Translations under genes and position numbers: made by a program
Source of the DNA: Symbiodinium kawagutii
Lineage: Eukaryota > Sar > Dinophyceae > Suessiales > Symbiodiniaceae
DNA: 64,000 bases
NCBI GenBank assembly: GCA_009767595.1
Contig: VSDK01024297.1
Coordinates: forward strand, 283,450-347,449
Reading direction: 5' to 3'
Shown: positions 43,879-53,922 of the stretch, piece after piece
Position numbering within the stretch: position 1 is the first letter of the stretch
Layout: each line of letters opens with the position of its first letter
Notes under the pieces: generated by a model
Seen by the model: the letters and a program-made list of their open reading frames with translations, nothing else
Databases searched by the model: none
What the model was told of the DNA's origin: nothing

Positions 43879-44633
43879 GTTTAGACATTTGCAGCAGCGT
43901 CAGCAACTGGAAAGAGGATATGGTACAAAGCTAGGCACCCAAATATGGCCAACTCAACTGCCTTGTATACATATTATTCTATGCCTATCAGGCACCAATC
44001 AGGGGAACAAAAAAAGCACACCCGTCAGCTTATCATTCCAATGCCAAGATCAAAACATTCCGATCCACGGTGCACATACGAGAAAACCAAATATATTTTC
44101 CCATCCCGTTTGAGCAAGACATGAAAGTTGTAGAGCATGGTATTTTGACATGTGGCCGAGCCATCCACAAGTGATTTGTTGTCTCAACCGTGGTATCTTG
44201 AAATGCTTCCTGATATGACGCTAAAGCATCATTCAACCATGAAATTCTACTGCAATCTACTACATGCATGCTAATACCTACCAGTACATTCAATTAAATG
44301 AAAAACCAGCAGGCCCCCCCGTCGCCACAACTAAGCGATGCTTCACCAGCAATAAGGGATTGACCAGGATGGTGGTCTATCGGCGTATCAGGATTTTATT
44401 GTTGTGAGATAGTGTGACATTCCATATTGATAGCTAGATGTTTGTTTGTATTGTTTGTTTGTTGTATAATGGTACGGCAACAATACTAATTGTTCATATT
44501 TGTCGGCCAACAGTTATTCCACAATTGCCTGGCAATTAACCACTATAAAAGACGCTATAAGATACGCTTCATTAATCTAATTAGGCTGGAAGTGCTGTGT
44601 TGACTGACCTCCGTCAACCTGTTGACCCTTCAG

Positions 44634-44734
44634 GCGTTGCTCCTCCCAAGCTGTGCTTCGGCCTGCTGCATTGCTGCCTCAAACGCTACGTGGCACGTCG
44701 GCAACTGGTCTCGGCGGAGTATGCACCTTGGCAG
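44634..44734 (+). CDS. Exon, canonical splice sites
   Basis: From CCCTTCAG to TTGGCAG/GTGATT: VAPPKLCFGLLHCCLKRYVA then RRQLVSAEYAPWQ. Joins in phase 0 to 44957-45201. Confidence 0.6.
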
Positions 44735-44956
44735 GTGATTCTTGGGTCACTTGTTGTCGTTTCACCAGCGGGCTGTGGTAGTTTGATATGGGTATGTGCC
44801 AAGCCATAGGGTAACCAATAACCCACCTAGAAATGATCATTTTACTAGGAAACCATTGGTTTTGGGAGTATAGCAGCTGATTCTTATTGCTTGAACTTGG
44901 AATACAAAAATCGACATGTTTGGTTGCTCGTTGTTTTGAGATTTAGTTCTGCAGAG

Positions 44957-45201
44957 CTGATTGGAGTGGCGCACCCAAAGATGAACCCATCAAAATGTAG
45001 TGTTTCAGTGGTTGCACATGGTTATTACGACCAACGTTCTACTGACCACGGACCAACCAGCAGTAGCAGTTTCTGTGGCTGGGTGTCTCGTACAATTTTT
45101 CAGCAGGGTCGGATGCGGCCTTGGACGGTACACGGTGTAGACCTGGGTTCTGACGGACGCGCTGCGCGGGATGTTTACATTGTGGGCATCACTCAGAAAA
45201 A
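44957..45201 (+). CDS. Exon, 82 codons
   Basis: Acceptor TGCAGAG, consensus donor AAAAA/GTGAGT. Reads LIGVAHPKMNPSKCSVSVV, then STDHGPTSSSSFCGWVSRTI and VHGVDLGSDGRAARDVYIVG. Phase-matched to the previous exon. No known domain seen. Confidence 0.6.
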
Positions 45202-45739
45202 GTGAGTAGTGATCATTTGGATGATAAAGGAAGATAGATAGAAACTCAATTACGAATAGATTAATAGATTTCTACTGGTGAGGCATTGAGTTTTGACCAA
45301 AAAACAATCAATTCACAATCAATTACCCAGCGACTAATCATCAACCAACCAACAATTTCTCATCACTCAGGCGGCAACCAGCCACAAATTCATCAACCAG
45401 CCAACAAGTGCTCATCACTTGACAATCAACTGCTCATCACTTCACAAAACAACTAGCTGGTCGCTTTAACATTTGTTCCCCCATATCTGAATCAACAGGT
45501 ACATATACCATCATCCTCGGTGATTTACACACCACAACCTCGCGTCAGTTGACAGGCGATTCTTTGAAGACATGTTTTCATACAAACTTTGCCAGGAAAA
45601 ACTAAGGTTTCAACTAGTTTTAAGTGCCCAACATATGATAGCTTTATCCAGTCATTGTTGTTGAAACTAGTTGAAACCTCTAAAAATCATCCAGCCATGT
45701 TTGTTGCCATGTGCTGGCCGGCCGCCCTTCTGTCTCCAG
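45202..45739. other. Intron with CATCAACCAGCCAAC repeats
   Basis: Degenerate repeats of CATCAACCAGCCAACAA and GCTCATCACTT at 45330-45440. No exon. Confidence 0.45.
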
Positions 45740-45799
45740 GTCGACATGTCGTTGTATCACGACAAGGCAGGCGTTGTGCTGACTGACCTACACATCAGG
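45740..45799 (+). CDS. 20-codon exon
   Basis: Between TGTCTCCAG and ATCAGG/GTAGCC: VDMSLYHDKAGVVLTDLHIR. Phase 0, but the previous exon ends in phase 2, so another exon must intervene if both are real. Confidence 0.4.
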
Positions 45800-46618
45800 G
45801 TAGCCCATTGAATCACTAAGGTGTCCCCTAACCAACCTAATACTCGTTGATATGTGTTAATGATTCAATTTACAACATTATTAGGTTAATGATCATATTC
45901 AACAAATTATTCTTATTATAATGGTTCCTGGTGCTTAAAGATGATTGATGATTATGGTGACTGCAATCTATAGTGATCCTGTCATTGCCTATGCTGATGA
46001 ATGGTGATGGTGATACAAGTTCCAATGTTGATATGATTGATCATGGGTATCCTGCAAGACTAGTGATGGCTACATGACTACTAGTCCGTTCTGATGGATA
46101 CTGGTTCATGAGGGCTACTAGACAGCCATGCTTACCATGATCAGGAACCATTTGTGGATAATAAACCATCATGAATCGCAATTATATTTTTACCATCCTG
46201 AACCTTTCGCCGCCCAGCCATCATAAATTACTAATACCATCTTTAACGCCCCTAGCCGCTAGCCATCATAAATTACTAATGCCATCCTTAACGTTTAGCG
46301 GCCTGTGATGGATCTACCGATGACTGGATCATGCCACCAATAGCATCTAGAGCTGAGCTCGCTGTGTAGGCGCTCCCATGGTGTTCCCGAAGAGGCCTAG
46401 GGCGTCCATCATGGATTCCCTGGGAGATTCTCAACATAGGTGACACCAAAATGGTTGGCTTAGTGGTGGTTAAGAATGGTTATTAACAAAGGGACAGTAC
46501 CCAATGATAAAGGATACCAGCTATAATGGATGGTTGGTTACTATATCAATGGTTGATTAAAGGCTGGATGATAACTGGAGTACCCCTTTGACTGCAAATC
46601 ACGTGGGGATTTCTTCAG
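45800..46618. other. Non-coding with a decayed family-A copy
   Basis: AT-rich; GAGATTCTCAACATAGGTG to GAGTACCCCTTTGACTGC (46425-46600) resembles a family-A element with an insertion. A possible small exon (PMVFPKRPRASIMDSLG) lies at 46355-46425. Confidence 0.4.
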
Positions 46619-46753
46619 TTCTGAGCCGCTCGGCCAGTTGTGGAAGTATACGCGCCGAGCGCTATCCCAGTTCAAGTGCGTGTACCATTCGCCGCTGCGA
46701 CCCATCACTCAAGGAGCACCTTGGCATCAATTAGGCATCACGTTTTCTGCTTG
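46619..46753 (+). CDS. Exon, unrecognised
   Basis: From TTCTTCAG to GCTTG/GTGCTG: SEPLGQLWKYTRRALSQFKC then VYHSPLRPITQGAPWHQLGI. Good composition. Confidence 0.5.
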
Positions 46754-46920
46754 GTGCTGAGGGTTCATGCATGGAGAATGTTCACCACCACCATGCTGAA
46801 ATTCAGGTCACATCGAATGCCAGAATATTTTGTGTGAAACACTAGTGCTAGAATTTAGATCTTCATTCATGTGTGTGTGCCTCATCTCAGGCGACAGTGA
46901 TCGCTCAAAACCAAGTATAT

Positions 46921-46992
46921 GGCTGCGGGTCAGAACTATGTACCCCTGGTTCGCCTATCATTAAACAGTGTTTTCCCTATTGTTGTTGGTTA
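46921..46992 (+). mobile_element. Family-B element, truncated
   Basis: Left part only: GGCTGCGGGTCAGAACTATG to CCCTATTGTTGTTGG after ATAT, then breaks off. Confidence 0.7.
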
Positions 46993-47089
46993 TAAGTTAT
47001 AAGTAAGTGTATGTGATTGTATAGTACTGTTGTGACATAGTGTTTCACACTTAAACCTCAGTCTACCCTAGTTATACCCCAAGTTCATG

Positions 47090-47326
47090 ATCAGAATCAC
47101 TCTGGAAGGCAGGTATCCGTTCAATCTACCTGAAGCCGCTGCGAAACTCAGGCGGAGTTGCAACCGGTGGTGAATATCATCTTCAACAACGTGCAGGTGC
47201 CACGACACGCAAGAGCTGTGCAATGTTGACGGCTATTAGCACTGTTGGAAATGCTCAAGTGAATAGTGTTTTCCCTTGGAAATTCAAGTTAGGGGATGAT
47301 GATTTTGTGAGAAGACTCTTCTGAGA
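47090..47326 (+). CDS. Possible exon, two competing frames
   Basis: One frame is open for 79 codons to TGA (YLKPLRNSGGVATGGEYHLQ). A second gives RITLEGRYPFNLPEAAAKL, and a third, after CTCAG, gives AELQPVVNIIFNNVQVPRHA. The block is GC-richer than its flanks, so something here is probably coding. Confidence 0.35.
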
Positions 47327-47563
47327 AGACTTTGGTGTTGGTGATCAAGAGGGAAGTAGTTGTTTCCGGAGCATGCTAGATTCGATAGTCAGGTCGAAGA
47401 GTGTCGTTCTTGTGGATGGTTCCATTGGCAACTTGAAGCTTTGATGATTCTTTAGTCAGTTGTCCTTTTGATTCACCATATCGGTCTATGAATGCGGTGC
47501 ATCCATGTAAACTTGCCCCAAACTGCATGGTTTTCCATTGCTTGCCTCGCCTCGGCTCGTTAG

Positions 47564-47639
47564 GTGTTTTTCCTCATCGCCAACATCGGCTCCCCCGCTT
47601 GGCCTGAGGCTTTCAAGGCGAGTCAATGGACGGAGCCGG
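47564..47639 (+). CDS. Exon, 25 codons
   Basis: From GCTCGTTAG to GAGCCGG/GTTAGA: VFFLIANIGSPAWPEAFKAS then QWTEP. The - strand is open across this region too (47486-48031), but that ORF is mostly low-complexity. Confidence 0.45.
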
Positions 47640-48089
47640 GTTAGACATGTGAAAATGGTGGAGTTGATGATGGCAATGGGCGGATAATGGGTGGAAAATG
47701 GTTGGATAATGGGTGGAAAATGCTTGGAAGAGCTTGACGAATCATGGAACATGTTGGAAAATGCTGATAGTGATGGTTTATGTTGCCTGCAGATTGGCGA
47801 ATGATCATGATGTCGCTTCATGGATAGCTGATAATCTTGGCCGACGATGGTTGATTGAATGACGCTTGGTTGTACAATGGGTTGTACCGTAGTGACGTAG
47901 TGGCTCCGCCAACGATATAGCCAACGATCATGACCCGCTTGCAATTGTTTTTTTGGGCTTTCACAATGTGACCACGCCTGTTCACAGCCATCATGGATCT
48001 TCGCCGGTATTCTCGGATCAATTGATATCACTTGTGCTTGGTCGTTTAATCCTGAAGTGTTATGGGTTTATGGAGTTTACAGTGTTCAG

Positions 48090-48188
48090 CTGACGATCTG
48101 CCAGGAAGCCTTAAACGTGGGTTTGCTGATGGTGATGAGCGCTGAATCCCTGAGACCTTCCTGTGTGGCGCCACTTGGAGAGGTGTTG
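48090..48188 (+). CDS. Exon with hydrophobic segment
   Basis: From GTTCAG to GTGTTG/GTGGGT, 33 codons, phase 0 to 0: LTICQEALNVGLLMVMSAES then PSCVAPLGEVL. Confidence 0.45.
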
Positions 48189-49159
48189 GTGGGTGGGTTG
48201 GTTGGTTGCTTAGGTGGTTGGTCGGGTGGTTGGTTGTTTGTTTGATTCAATTGGCAATTGGGTGATATAGCGATATACCTCCTTTCCAACCAGTTGGTTG
48301 AGCTGTTACCGTGAGATGGGTGAAGCTCCTAAACTCATTGCACCAGGAAATGGAATACCATTAATTAAACTAAGTTCACTATTCATGAATGAGGACCAGA
48401 CTCAACACAAACCATGATGTCAAAATACAACATTATATCACAAGTGATTGTTGTTGACCAGCATAGGATTACCAATCCATGCTCATAATCAAACCTGCCA
48501 CCATGGTTGTTGATACATTCAAAGAAGGCTGCTTGGGTGGATGGGCTGCGGGACTCATGATGATGTTTGTTCGTTTGATCTCACCTGACATTGTTGAAAC
48601 TATGAATCCCGCATCAGAATCTAACATGGTCTTGTCCTTAGGCTTCCGGAAAATCAACTCTTGTACGGCCTTTTTTTTGGAAATGACCATTTTGATCCAA
48701 TTTGTGGCAGATAAGTTATAAACACGCTATTGGTATCATCAACCACCATTGGGGCAATGTAAAGCATGATCAACAGTCACTAGTGATAGATTCACTATAT
48801 TAATCAGATTGATGATTGTTGATCGGCCAGATGATCAGCTATATGGTTTATTACCCATATATTAACCACCGATGGACTGCTGCAGGCACATTTGATCAAC
48901 CTGGGTGTGCCCCAACAATTCACCATTACCATCCGATGTTAAACACTATCATAACCACTAATAAATCGTCATAAAACCATCAATCAACCATCCTTCAGGA
49001 TTAGATAATCACATATGAATCACTTTCATATAAACAGCGTATTACAAACATAGAATGACCATACACAACACCACAGGATCCACCATTATCCACCATCATC
49101 CACCATTATCCACCATCATCCACCATCATCCACCGCCAAACTACACGCTCGGTGCCTAG
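48189..49159. other. Intron-like, one uncertain ORF
   Basis: TTGG-rich tract at 48189-48245; an ORF at 48479-48721 (+) with VVDTFKEGCLGGWAAGLMMM is open on both strands and not decidable; CCACCATCATC repeats at 49080-49135. Confidence 0.4.
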
Positions 49160-49289
49160 CCATGGTTCCGCCTTGGCACCGCTGCGCAACCAAGGCCCAT
49201 CGGTTCCGAGGGTCGTTGGTACCTGATCTTTGCGGCGCCTTTCGCTTTGTCCCTGGACCGCTTTTTGCTCGGTGGTTCGGTGGTGAAGT
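49160..49289 (+). CDS. Membrane exon
   Basis: From GTGCCTAG to AAGT/GTAGAT: WFRLGTAAQPRPIGSEGRWY then LIFAAPFALSLDRFLLGGSV. One clear hydrophobic helix. Two other + frames are open but less protein-like. Confidence 0.55.
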
Positions 49290-49674
49290 GTAGATATGGC
49301 GAGCTGGGTTAATAGTGGTTGAAAACAATGGATTATAACGGTTTATAATAGGGGATAGCCAATAACAGTAATGATTAATAACCACCATATGTGGTTTATA
49401 GATTGATGTGGAAGAGTTGTTGCGGCACTCATATGATAGGTGATAAAACAAAGGTATTGAGTGAAACTATATGTGTTCATAATTCCATAGGTATTGAACA
49501 GGAAATGGGCTTAACGCTAGCTAGCTAAGTTGGTTTACAATTAGGGGAACGGGAACTACTAATTATGGTGTTTATATAATGTACTTATATATATATATAT
49601 ATGATTTGATTGGGTAATAATCACCCCCTTAAATTATCCAAGATTGATTGATAATATGGTCAGTTGAATTATAT

Positions 49675-49731
49675 GGTGGTTTCTCAACTCCTAATGGGTA
49701 AAAAGGATGATTTGAGGGTACCCCTATTTTG
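49675..49731. mobile_element. Family-A element, truncated by recombinase sequence
   Basis: Left end GGTGGTTTCTCAACTCC after ATAT and the right-half core GAGGGTACCCCTATTTTG are present, but the final GAGAAACCACC is replaced by the recombinase reading frame. Confidence 0.65.
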
Positions 49732-49962
49732 TGGAATGAGTGTGCCAGTGCATTTCGGCAACGCTTCAAGCTGCTATTGAAACGCTTTGGTCTTCAAGAG
49801 CATGGCTTTCGGCCGTATTCATTACGGCGTGGAGGAGCCACTGACCTCTTCCAAAAGACTGAATCGATGGAGCGAGCTTTGTTGCGGGGCCGGTGGGAAT
49901 CGTCCCGCGTGGCACGCATATACATATCAGATGCGTTAAGCCATTTACCTGGGATTCGATGA
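49732..49962 (+). pseudogene. Tyrosine recombinase C-terminal fragment
   Basis: 77 codons ending TGA at 49960-49962. It reads FKLLLKRFGLQEHGFRPYSL, RRGGATDLF, then ALLRGRWESSRVARIYI. This matches the box-II region (Arg in SLRRGGAT at the HxLR position) and the final RGRW-x5-AR-x-Y tyrosine of tyrosine recombinases. It lacks the N-terminal part and the first catalytic Arg, and starts abruptly at a broken family-A element with no acceptor AG. Either the last exon of a Crypton/integrase-like gene or a dead fragment; I favour the latter. Confidence 0.6.
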
Positions 49963-50171
49963 TTCGAATGTTCGATTTTGCAGCTTGCATGCAGAACGCT
50001 TTTCTCTGCATGTTCGCTTGAACGCTTTTCCCTGCAGCGCTAGCTGTGCTAGCACGGCCACGTTGTTCGGGGGTGTGGAAGAGAGCACAAAGTGGGCTGG
50101 TGTGTGCACCGTGTTCTTTTTTGTTTGCCTATCCTCTACCATGAGGAAAACAAATTAAATATTCCTTTGCC

Positions 50172-50621
50172 ATGGGGTTTCAATACTGTACCATGATGAT
50201 GGTGGTAGTGGTGGTGAGGGAAGATAAAGCACAGCCTCTGCTGGAAGAAGCAAAGGTGCTCAGGCTGCCAGGCAGAGACAGTCTGCTAGGTTCTCACTTG
50301 GAGAGGGGGAGGCAAGAAGTCGAGACTCTGAAGACCCGTCTGAGTGAGAAGCTGGGGCAACAAGAGGCCCAGGAGCTGGTGAAGGGTGTGGAAGAGTGGC
50401 TGAAGGAGCCTTTCTTGTCTCCCTACCCAAGAAGTGCCCAGTGCCGTCACCGCCTAGAGTCTTCTCAAAAGAAAGAGAGCCCCGAAACCAAGAGAAGAGC
50501 CAAGCAGCTGCCCACGAGAGAAGTCTGGAAGAAGAAAGAAAAGGAGAAGGAGGAAAAGGAGAAGGAAGAGAAGGAGAAGGAAAAAGAGGAACAAGAGCCC
50601 CAGCCTCTGCACAAAGCCTAA
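50172..50621 (+). CDS. Lys/Glu-rich coiled-coil ORF, 149 aa
   Basis: ATG at 50172 (CCATGGGG context), TAA at 50619-50621. After a Val run it reads EEAKVLRLPGRDSLLGSH, TLKTRLSEKLGQQEAQELVK and ends in a (KE)n tract. Base use is purine-rich with few T, unlike any neighbour, and it runs straight into the ACC repeat. It may be a retrocopied or expanded repeat-derived ORF. Confidence 0.4.
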   Translation: MGFQYCTMMMVVVVVREDKAQPLLEEAKVLRLPGRDSLLGSHLERGRQEVETLKTRLSEKLGQQEAQELVKGVEEWLKEPFLSPYPRSAQCRHRLESSQKKESPETKRRAKQLPTREVWKKKEKEKEEKEKEEKEKEKEEQEPQPLHKA

Positions 50622-50639
50622 AGGACTGCAGGGGGTGGC

Positions 50640-50965
50640 TACTACACCACTACCACCACCAGTACCACTTTACCACCACCATTATCACCAGTATTACCAC
50701 CATGACCACCACCACCACCACCACCATTACCACCACCACCACCACCACCACCACCACCACCACCACCACCTGCACCCTCTCTCACCGTCAACACCATCAG
50801 CATTACCATTACCACCACCACTACCATTACCATTTCTATCACCACTACCACCATCATGACCACCACCACCATCACCACCATCACCACCACTACCACCACT
50901 ACCACCACTACCACCACCACTAGCATTACCATTACCACCACCATCACCATTACCACCACCATGGT
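50640..50965. repeat. ACC/CAC trinucleotide microsatellite
   Basis: Long CACCACCAC tract with CATTACCACC variants. All His/Thr, Gly and Val ORFs on both strands here are shadows of it. Confidence 0.95.
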
Positions 50966-51179
50966 ACAAATGGTAAAGGTGGACATTAAATGTTATTTAG
51001 AAACTTATTAACAAGCTGGTTGATAGTTAGCAATGTTAAAAAGGAGCTGGTTAATGAATTTAGAATAAGGTTCACAAAGTCACTTAGAAGCTGGATTACC
51101 TACACAGCGGTACACCTCCACTTAATCAATGTGAATAGGTTATAAACTATAGGGTAGCTATTACTGTATTTTGCTAGAT

Positions 51180-51291
51180 GGCAGTACGTCAAAACCCCGT
51201 ACCCCTGGTTCCCCACCATTGACCATTGTTTTCCCTGTTATTGTTGGTGGAAATCCCCCATTAGTTGGTTGATTAATTTTGACCCATGGCC
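51180..51291 (+). mobile_element. Family-B element, copy 7
   Basis: 112 bp, GGCAGTACGTCAAAACCCCG to TTAATTTTGACCCATGGCC, flanked by exact AGAT (51176-51179, 51292-51295). Confidence 0.9.
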
Positions 51292-52397
51292 AGATCTATA
51301 ACTAGAGTCAATTGGCTGATCAGCCAACTCGTAGCTGGGGGTTTCCACTCTGCAGAAGCTGATTCATGAGCTATAGATAGATTGGCTTATAGGGTCAATA
51401 AGGTTGCTAGTAAGATTTCTCAGTTTGCCAATAGACTATTTTTGATTTCTTATATATATATATATGTAATATATTTGTATATATTTCTTTATATAGTTGA
51501 TATGGTTAATAAGGCTAATTGACTTGTTAACAAGGTTGATGCAACGGTTTTTGTTTTGTTTGTCAGTATGATAATGCTTTTGCTAATGGTTGCTACAGAC
51601 TTTACTACCAGCTTGGTGGATGTTGATGCCCCAGATCGATGAGCCTCCGACTATTCAGTTGTACCAAGGATAATAAAACAGCAAGGGTGCCACAAATATT
51701 TCCAATCAACAAGAGGGGTAGGAATGCAGATACGAAGAGTATCATCTAGTCATCCGAGCTTGGTTCTGGTTTGCTTGGGATTTGGTTGGTTTTGGACGTT
51801 CCCCGTCTACTGCTTGCGAGCATGCATCCATCCTGATTCTCAATGACACTTCATGGTTAGCCCCGGCTCAGATTGATAAAAGGTTTCTTATCTAGACTGC
51901 AAGATCCATATCAATGAACCACCATCAGTTTCAGGAAACACGGGTGGTCATTTACCATGGGGTTTAGTAACATCTACCGCCCACCATTGTACAATATTGT
52001 AGTTGCAGTGATGATTTAACAAAATAACGCGCACACACACACACACACCAACCACCGATGTCAATCCTCCCCTAATGTGTTGCGGCATGTGCATAATTGC
52101 TGGGCCAAAATACATTTTTTTCGAGGGACACAAGTCCCTGCCAATCTTGGCAACCGAAAAGATGAACATAGTTGGCTAGCTAGGTACTCAACCATATAAC
52201 CTGTGGTCAATGAACTTTTCAGATACATATATTGCTGTACCTACTCTGAACCAGTTGTACATGCACATGGTCGAAACTTGACGTCATCATATCTTAGCCA
52301 GTGTTATGTTTTTTTCCTGAAAGCATTTGTTTGTTTGTCGTTTTGGAACATCCGCACGGATTCTCGTATTGACTAAACCGTATAGGCAAACATAATT
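51292..52397. other. Intron-like
   Basis: TA run at 51451-51466, CA run at 52033-52049. Weak exon candidate at 51613-51650 (AWWMLMPQIDEPPTIQ). Confidence 0.4.
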
Positions 52398-52433
52398 GTG
52401 AACTCTTCAAGGTCCCTTACAACTCCTGTTGCC

Positions 52434-52610
52434 ATGGTTAGTTGCCAGTCAACGTCTGGGGACGCATTGGCCTCAAGGTACCTCAGCTGCATGTGTTTCC
52501 TGGTCGTCTACATGCGCCAGCGCGACCGTCGACGTCGTTGGCGTATTCTGCTGATGGTGTCTGGCGGCTTCTTGCTGCATCTTGCTGGCAAGTTTAGTGA
52601 TCAATCTGGG
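52434..52610 (+). CDS. Possible membrane exon
   Basis: Frame reads SCQSTSGDALASRYLSCMCF, MRQRDRRRRWRILLMVSGGF and LLHLAG: a basic cluster before a hydrophobic stretch. Limits uncertain. Confidence 0.35.
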
Positions 52611-52971
52611 TTTGTCCATAAATGACGGTACCTACTAACCATCCAACAATAATATACAGTATGCAATCGTCTCATAGAGAAACTACCATTTCTGGGTACA
52701 CCTTTTTTGGACAACCCTATTTCAATTCCTCATATCAATTGTATAGACCATAATTTTCAATATGTGTAAATGGGTAGAATTTTATACTAATCAATTATCA
52801 TTACCGTGAGCCAGGAGTCACCGTACTATATTTTGATGAGCCATCAAACGTAGTGAGTGGTGCGGGTTTTCCGGGCCACAAATCAGTTCATGTCTTGCAT
52901 TTCTATTAAACTCCATCACTCGGGTGGAAGACTGTTTGAAATCAAACGTGGCCTATATCATCATTGACGAG

Positions 52972-53083
52972 GAAGCCCTCACTTCCACGTCCCATACGTC
53001 AAGGGTTGCTTCAATTTGATCTACTGCAGGCTCTATGACCGGCTGACACGCATCCAAAGACCTGGTCTGCGAATCTTAGACAT
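52972..53083 (+). CDS. Exon upstream of the second introner-like intron
   Basis: From TTGACGAG to TTAGACAT/GTGCCA. Reads SPHFHVPYVKGCFNLIYCRL then YDRLTRIQRPGLRILD. It ends in phase 2 and joins perfectly to 53227. The same frame is open upstream to 52911 except for one TGA (52965), so the exon may be interrupted or start later. Confidence 0.55.
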
Positions 53084-53092
53084 GTGCCATTT

Positions 53093-53193
53093 GGATGATT
53101 CGTAAAATAGGGAACCCCAAAAAATGGTTGGTTTATTGCTGTAGATGACTAATATTGGATGATTTGGGGGGTCCCGTATTTTGAGAAACACCC
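53093..53193. mobile_element. Family-A element forming most of an intron
   Basis: 101 bp, GGATGATTCGTAAAATAGGG to CCCGTATTTTGAGAAACACCC, flanked by exact ATTT (53089-53092, 53194-53197). It makes up 101 of the 143 nt of the intron 53084-53226. Confidence 0.9.
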
Positions 53194-53226
53194 ATTTGTT
53201 CAACATCATGTTCATTGGTTGCACAG

Positions 53227-53326
53227 TGTTATGTTTCCTATGTGCTTTTGGGACTTGAAAAGCTACCATGAGCTGCCCCATTTCGGGGCATGGCTGATGT
53301 CAACCCACATAGTCTTGCTGGCTTGC
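53227..53326 (+). CDS. Exon after the second introner-like intron
   Basis: From GGTTGCACAG. The split codon AT/T gives Ile: LDIVMFPMCFWDLKSYHEL then PHFGAWLMSTHIVLL. Open to TGA at 53327-53329; a donor at ATA/GTCTTG is possible. Aromatic, part of a membrane protein region. Confidence 0.5.
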
Positions 53327-53732
53327 TGAGAACAGACCTGGCAATGTTCATCATTTGCCAAAGAATCAAATTATCAAACCAGTTGCTTTTTCATCGCTGC
53401 TCCTGGTGTGGCAGTGGCCGTGGGCTTGTTTGCGTACGTGGATGTTGTTGCCATTGTAGTGGTGGTGGTGGTTGTTGACCCAGCCCATGACCTCCACAGA
53501 TTTTCTCCTGATTGAGGCACAAGGTCTCCACCCAAGCCATCTGGAAAAGGTTATCCACCAACCAAGGCGCAAGGGTAAACCAGCTCGTGATGTTCTTCCA
53601 ACCTGGCCCATTGACCACCAACTATTCAACCGCCCATCAAGTTCACCGATTGGAACATGGGAAACATCATACATTGGCCCGTATCAACCATCCTCAACCA
53701 ATATTTAGCATCATCCATTAACCAACACTAAC

Positions 53733-53815
53733 CACCAACAACCAGCCAACCTACCAGCCAACCTACCAGCCGACCTACCAACCAACCCACCAACCAACCC
53801 ACCAGCCACCTTTGT
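53733..53815. repeat. ACCAACC/ACCAGCC repeat
   Basis: CAACCTACCAGCCAACCTAC-type tandem text just before an exon acceptor. Confidence 0.7.
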
Positions 53816-53820
53816 TTCAG

Positions 53821-53922
53821 GTACCTTTCGCCTTTCAGCATCCTCAGTGCGTCGATGGTCTTCGACTGCGTCCGCAGCGGCTCCAACGAATTCGTTTGGG
53901 ATGCCGACCGAGGAGCATCTTG
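53821..53922 (+). CDS. Exon of the membrane part of the protein
   Basis: Acceptor TTTGTTTCAG. Frame YLSPFSILSASMVFDCVRSG then SNEFVWDAD, with mostly G/C third positions. The donor may be GCC/GACCGA (GA, 53903) or CTTG/GTGCGC. SMVFDCV followed by D and, in the next exon, ICWSD resembles the loop between transmembrane helices seen in dinoflagellate and ciliate cysteine-rich membrane proteins, from memory. Two other frames are open. Confidence 0.5.

Noticed and set aside
47486..48031. 181-aa ORF on the - strand
   Set aside because: Middle part is AT-rich low-complexity (HPPIIQPFSTHYPPI); the GC-rich pieces inside fit + strand exons with splice sites better.
48180..48245. Telomere-like GGTTGG tract
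   Set aside because: Irregular TTGG/GGGT text without a fixed unit; similar short tracts occur inside introns at 12.3 and 40.8 kb.
50635..50986. His/Thr-, Val- and Gly-rich ORFs on both strands
   Set aside because: Products of the ACC microsatellite; no independent coding signal.
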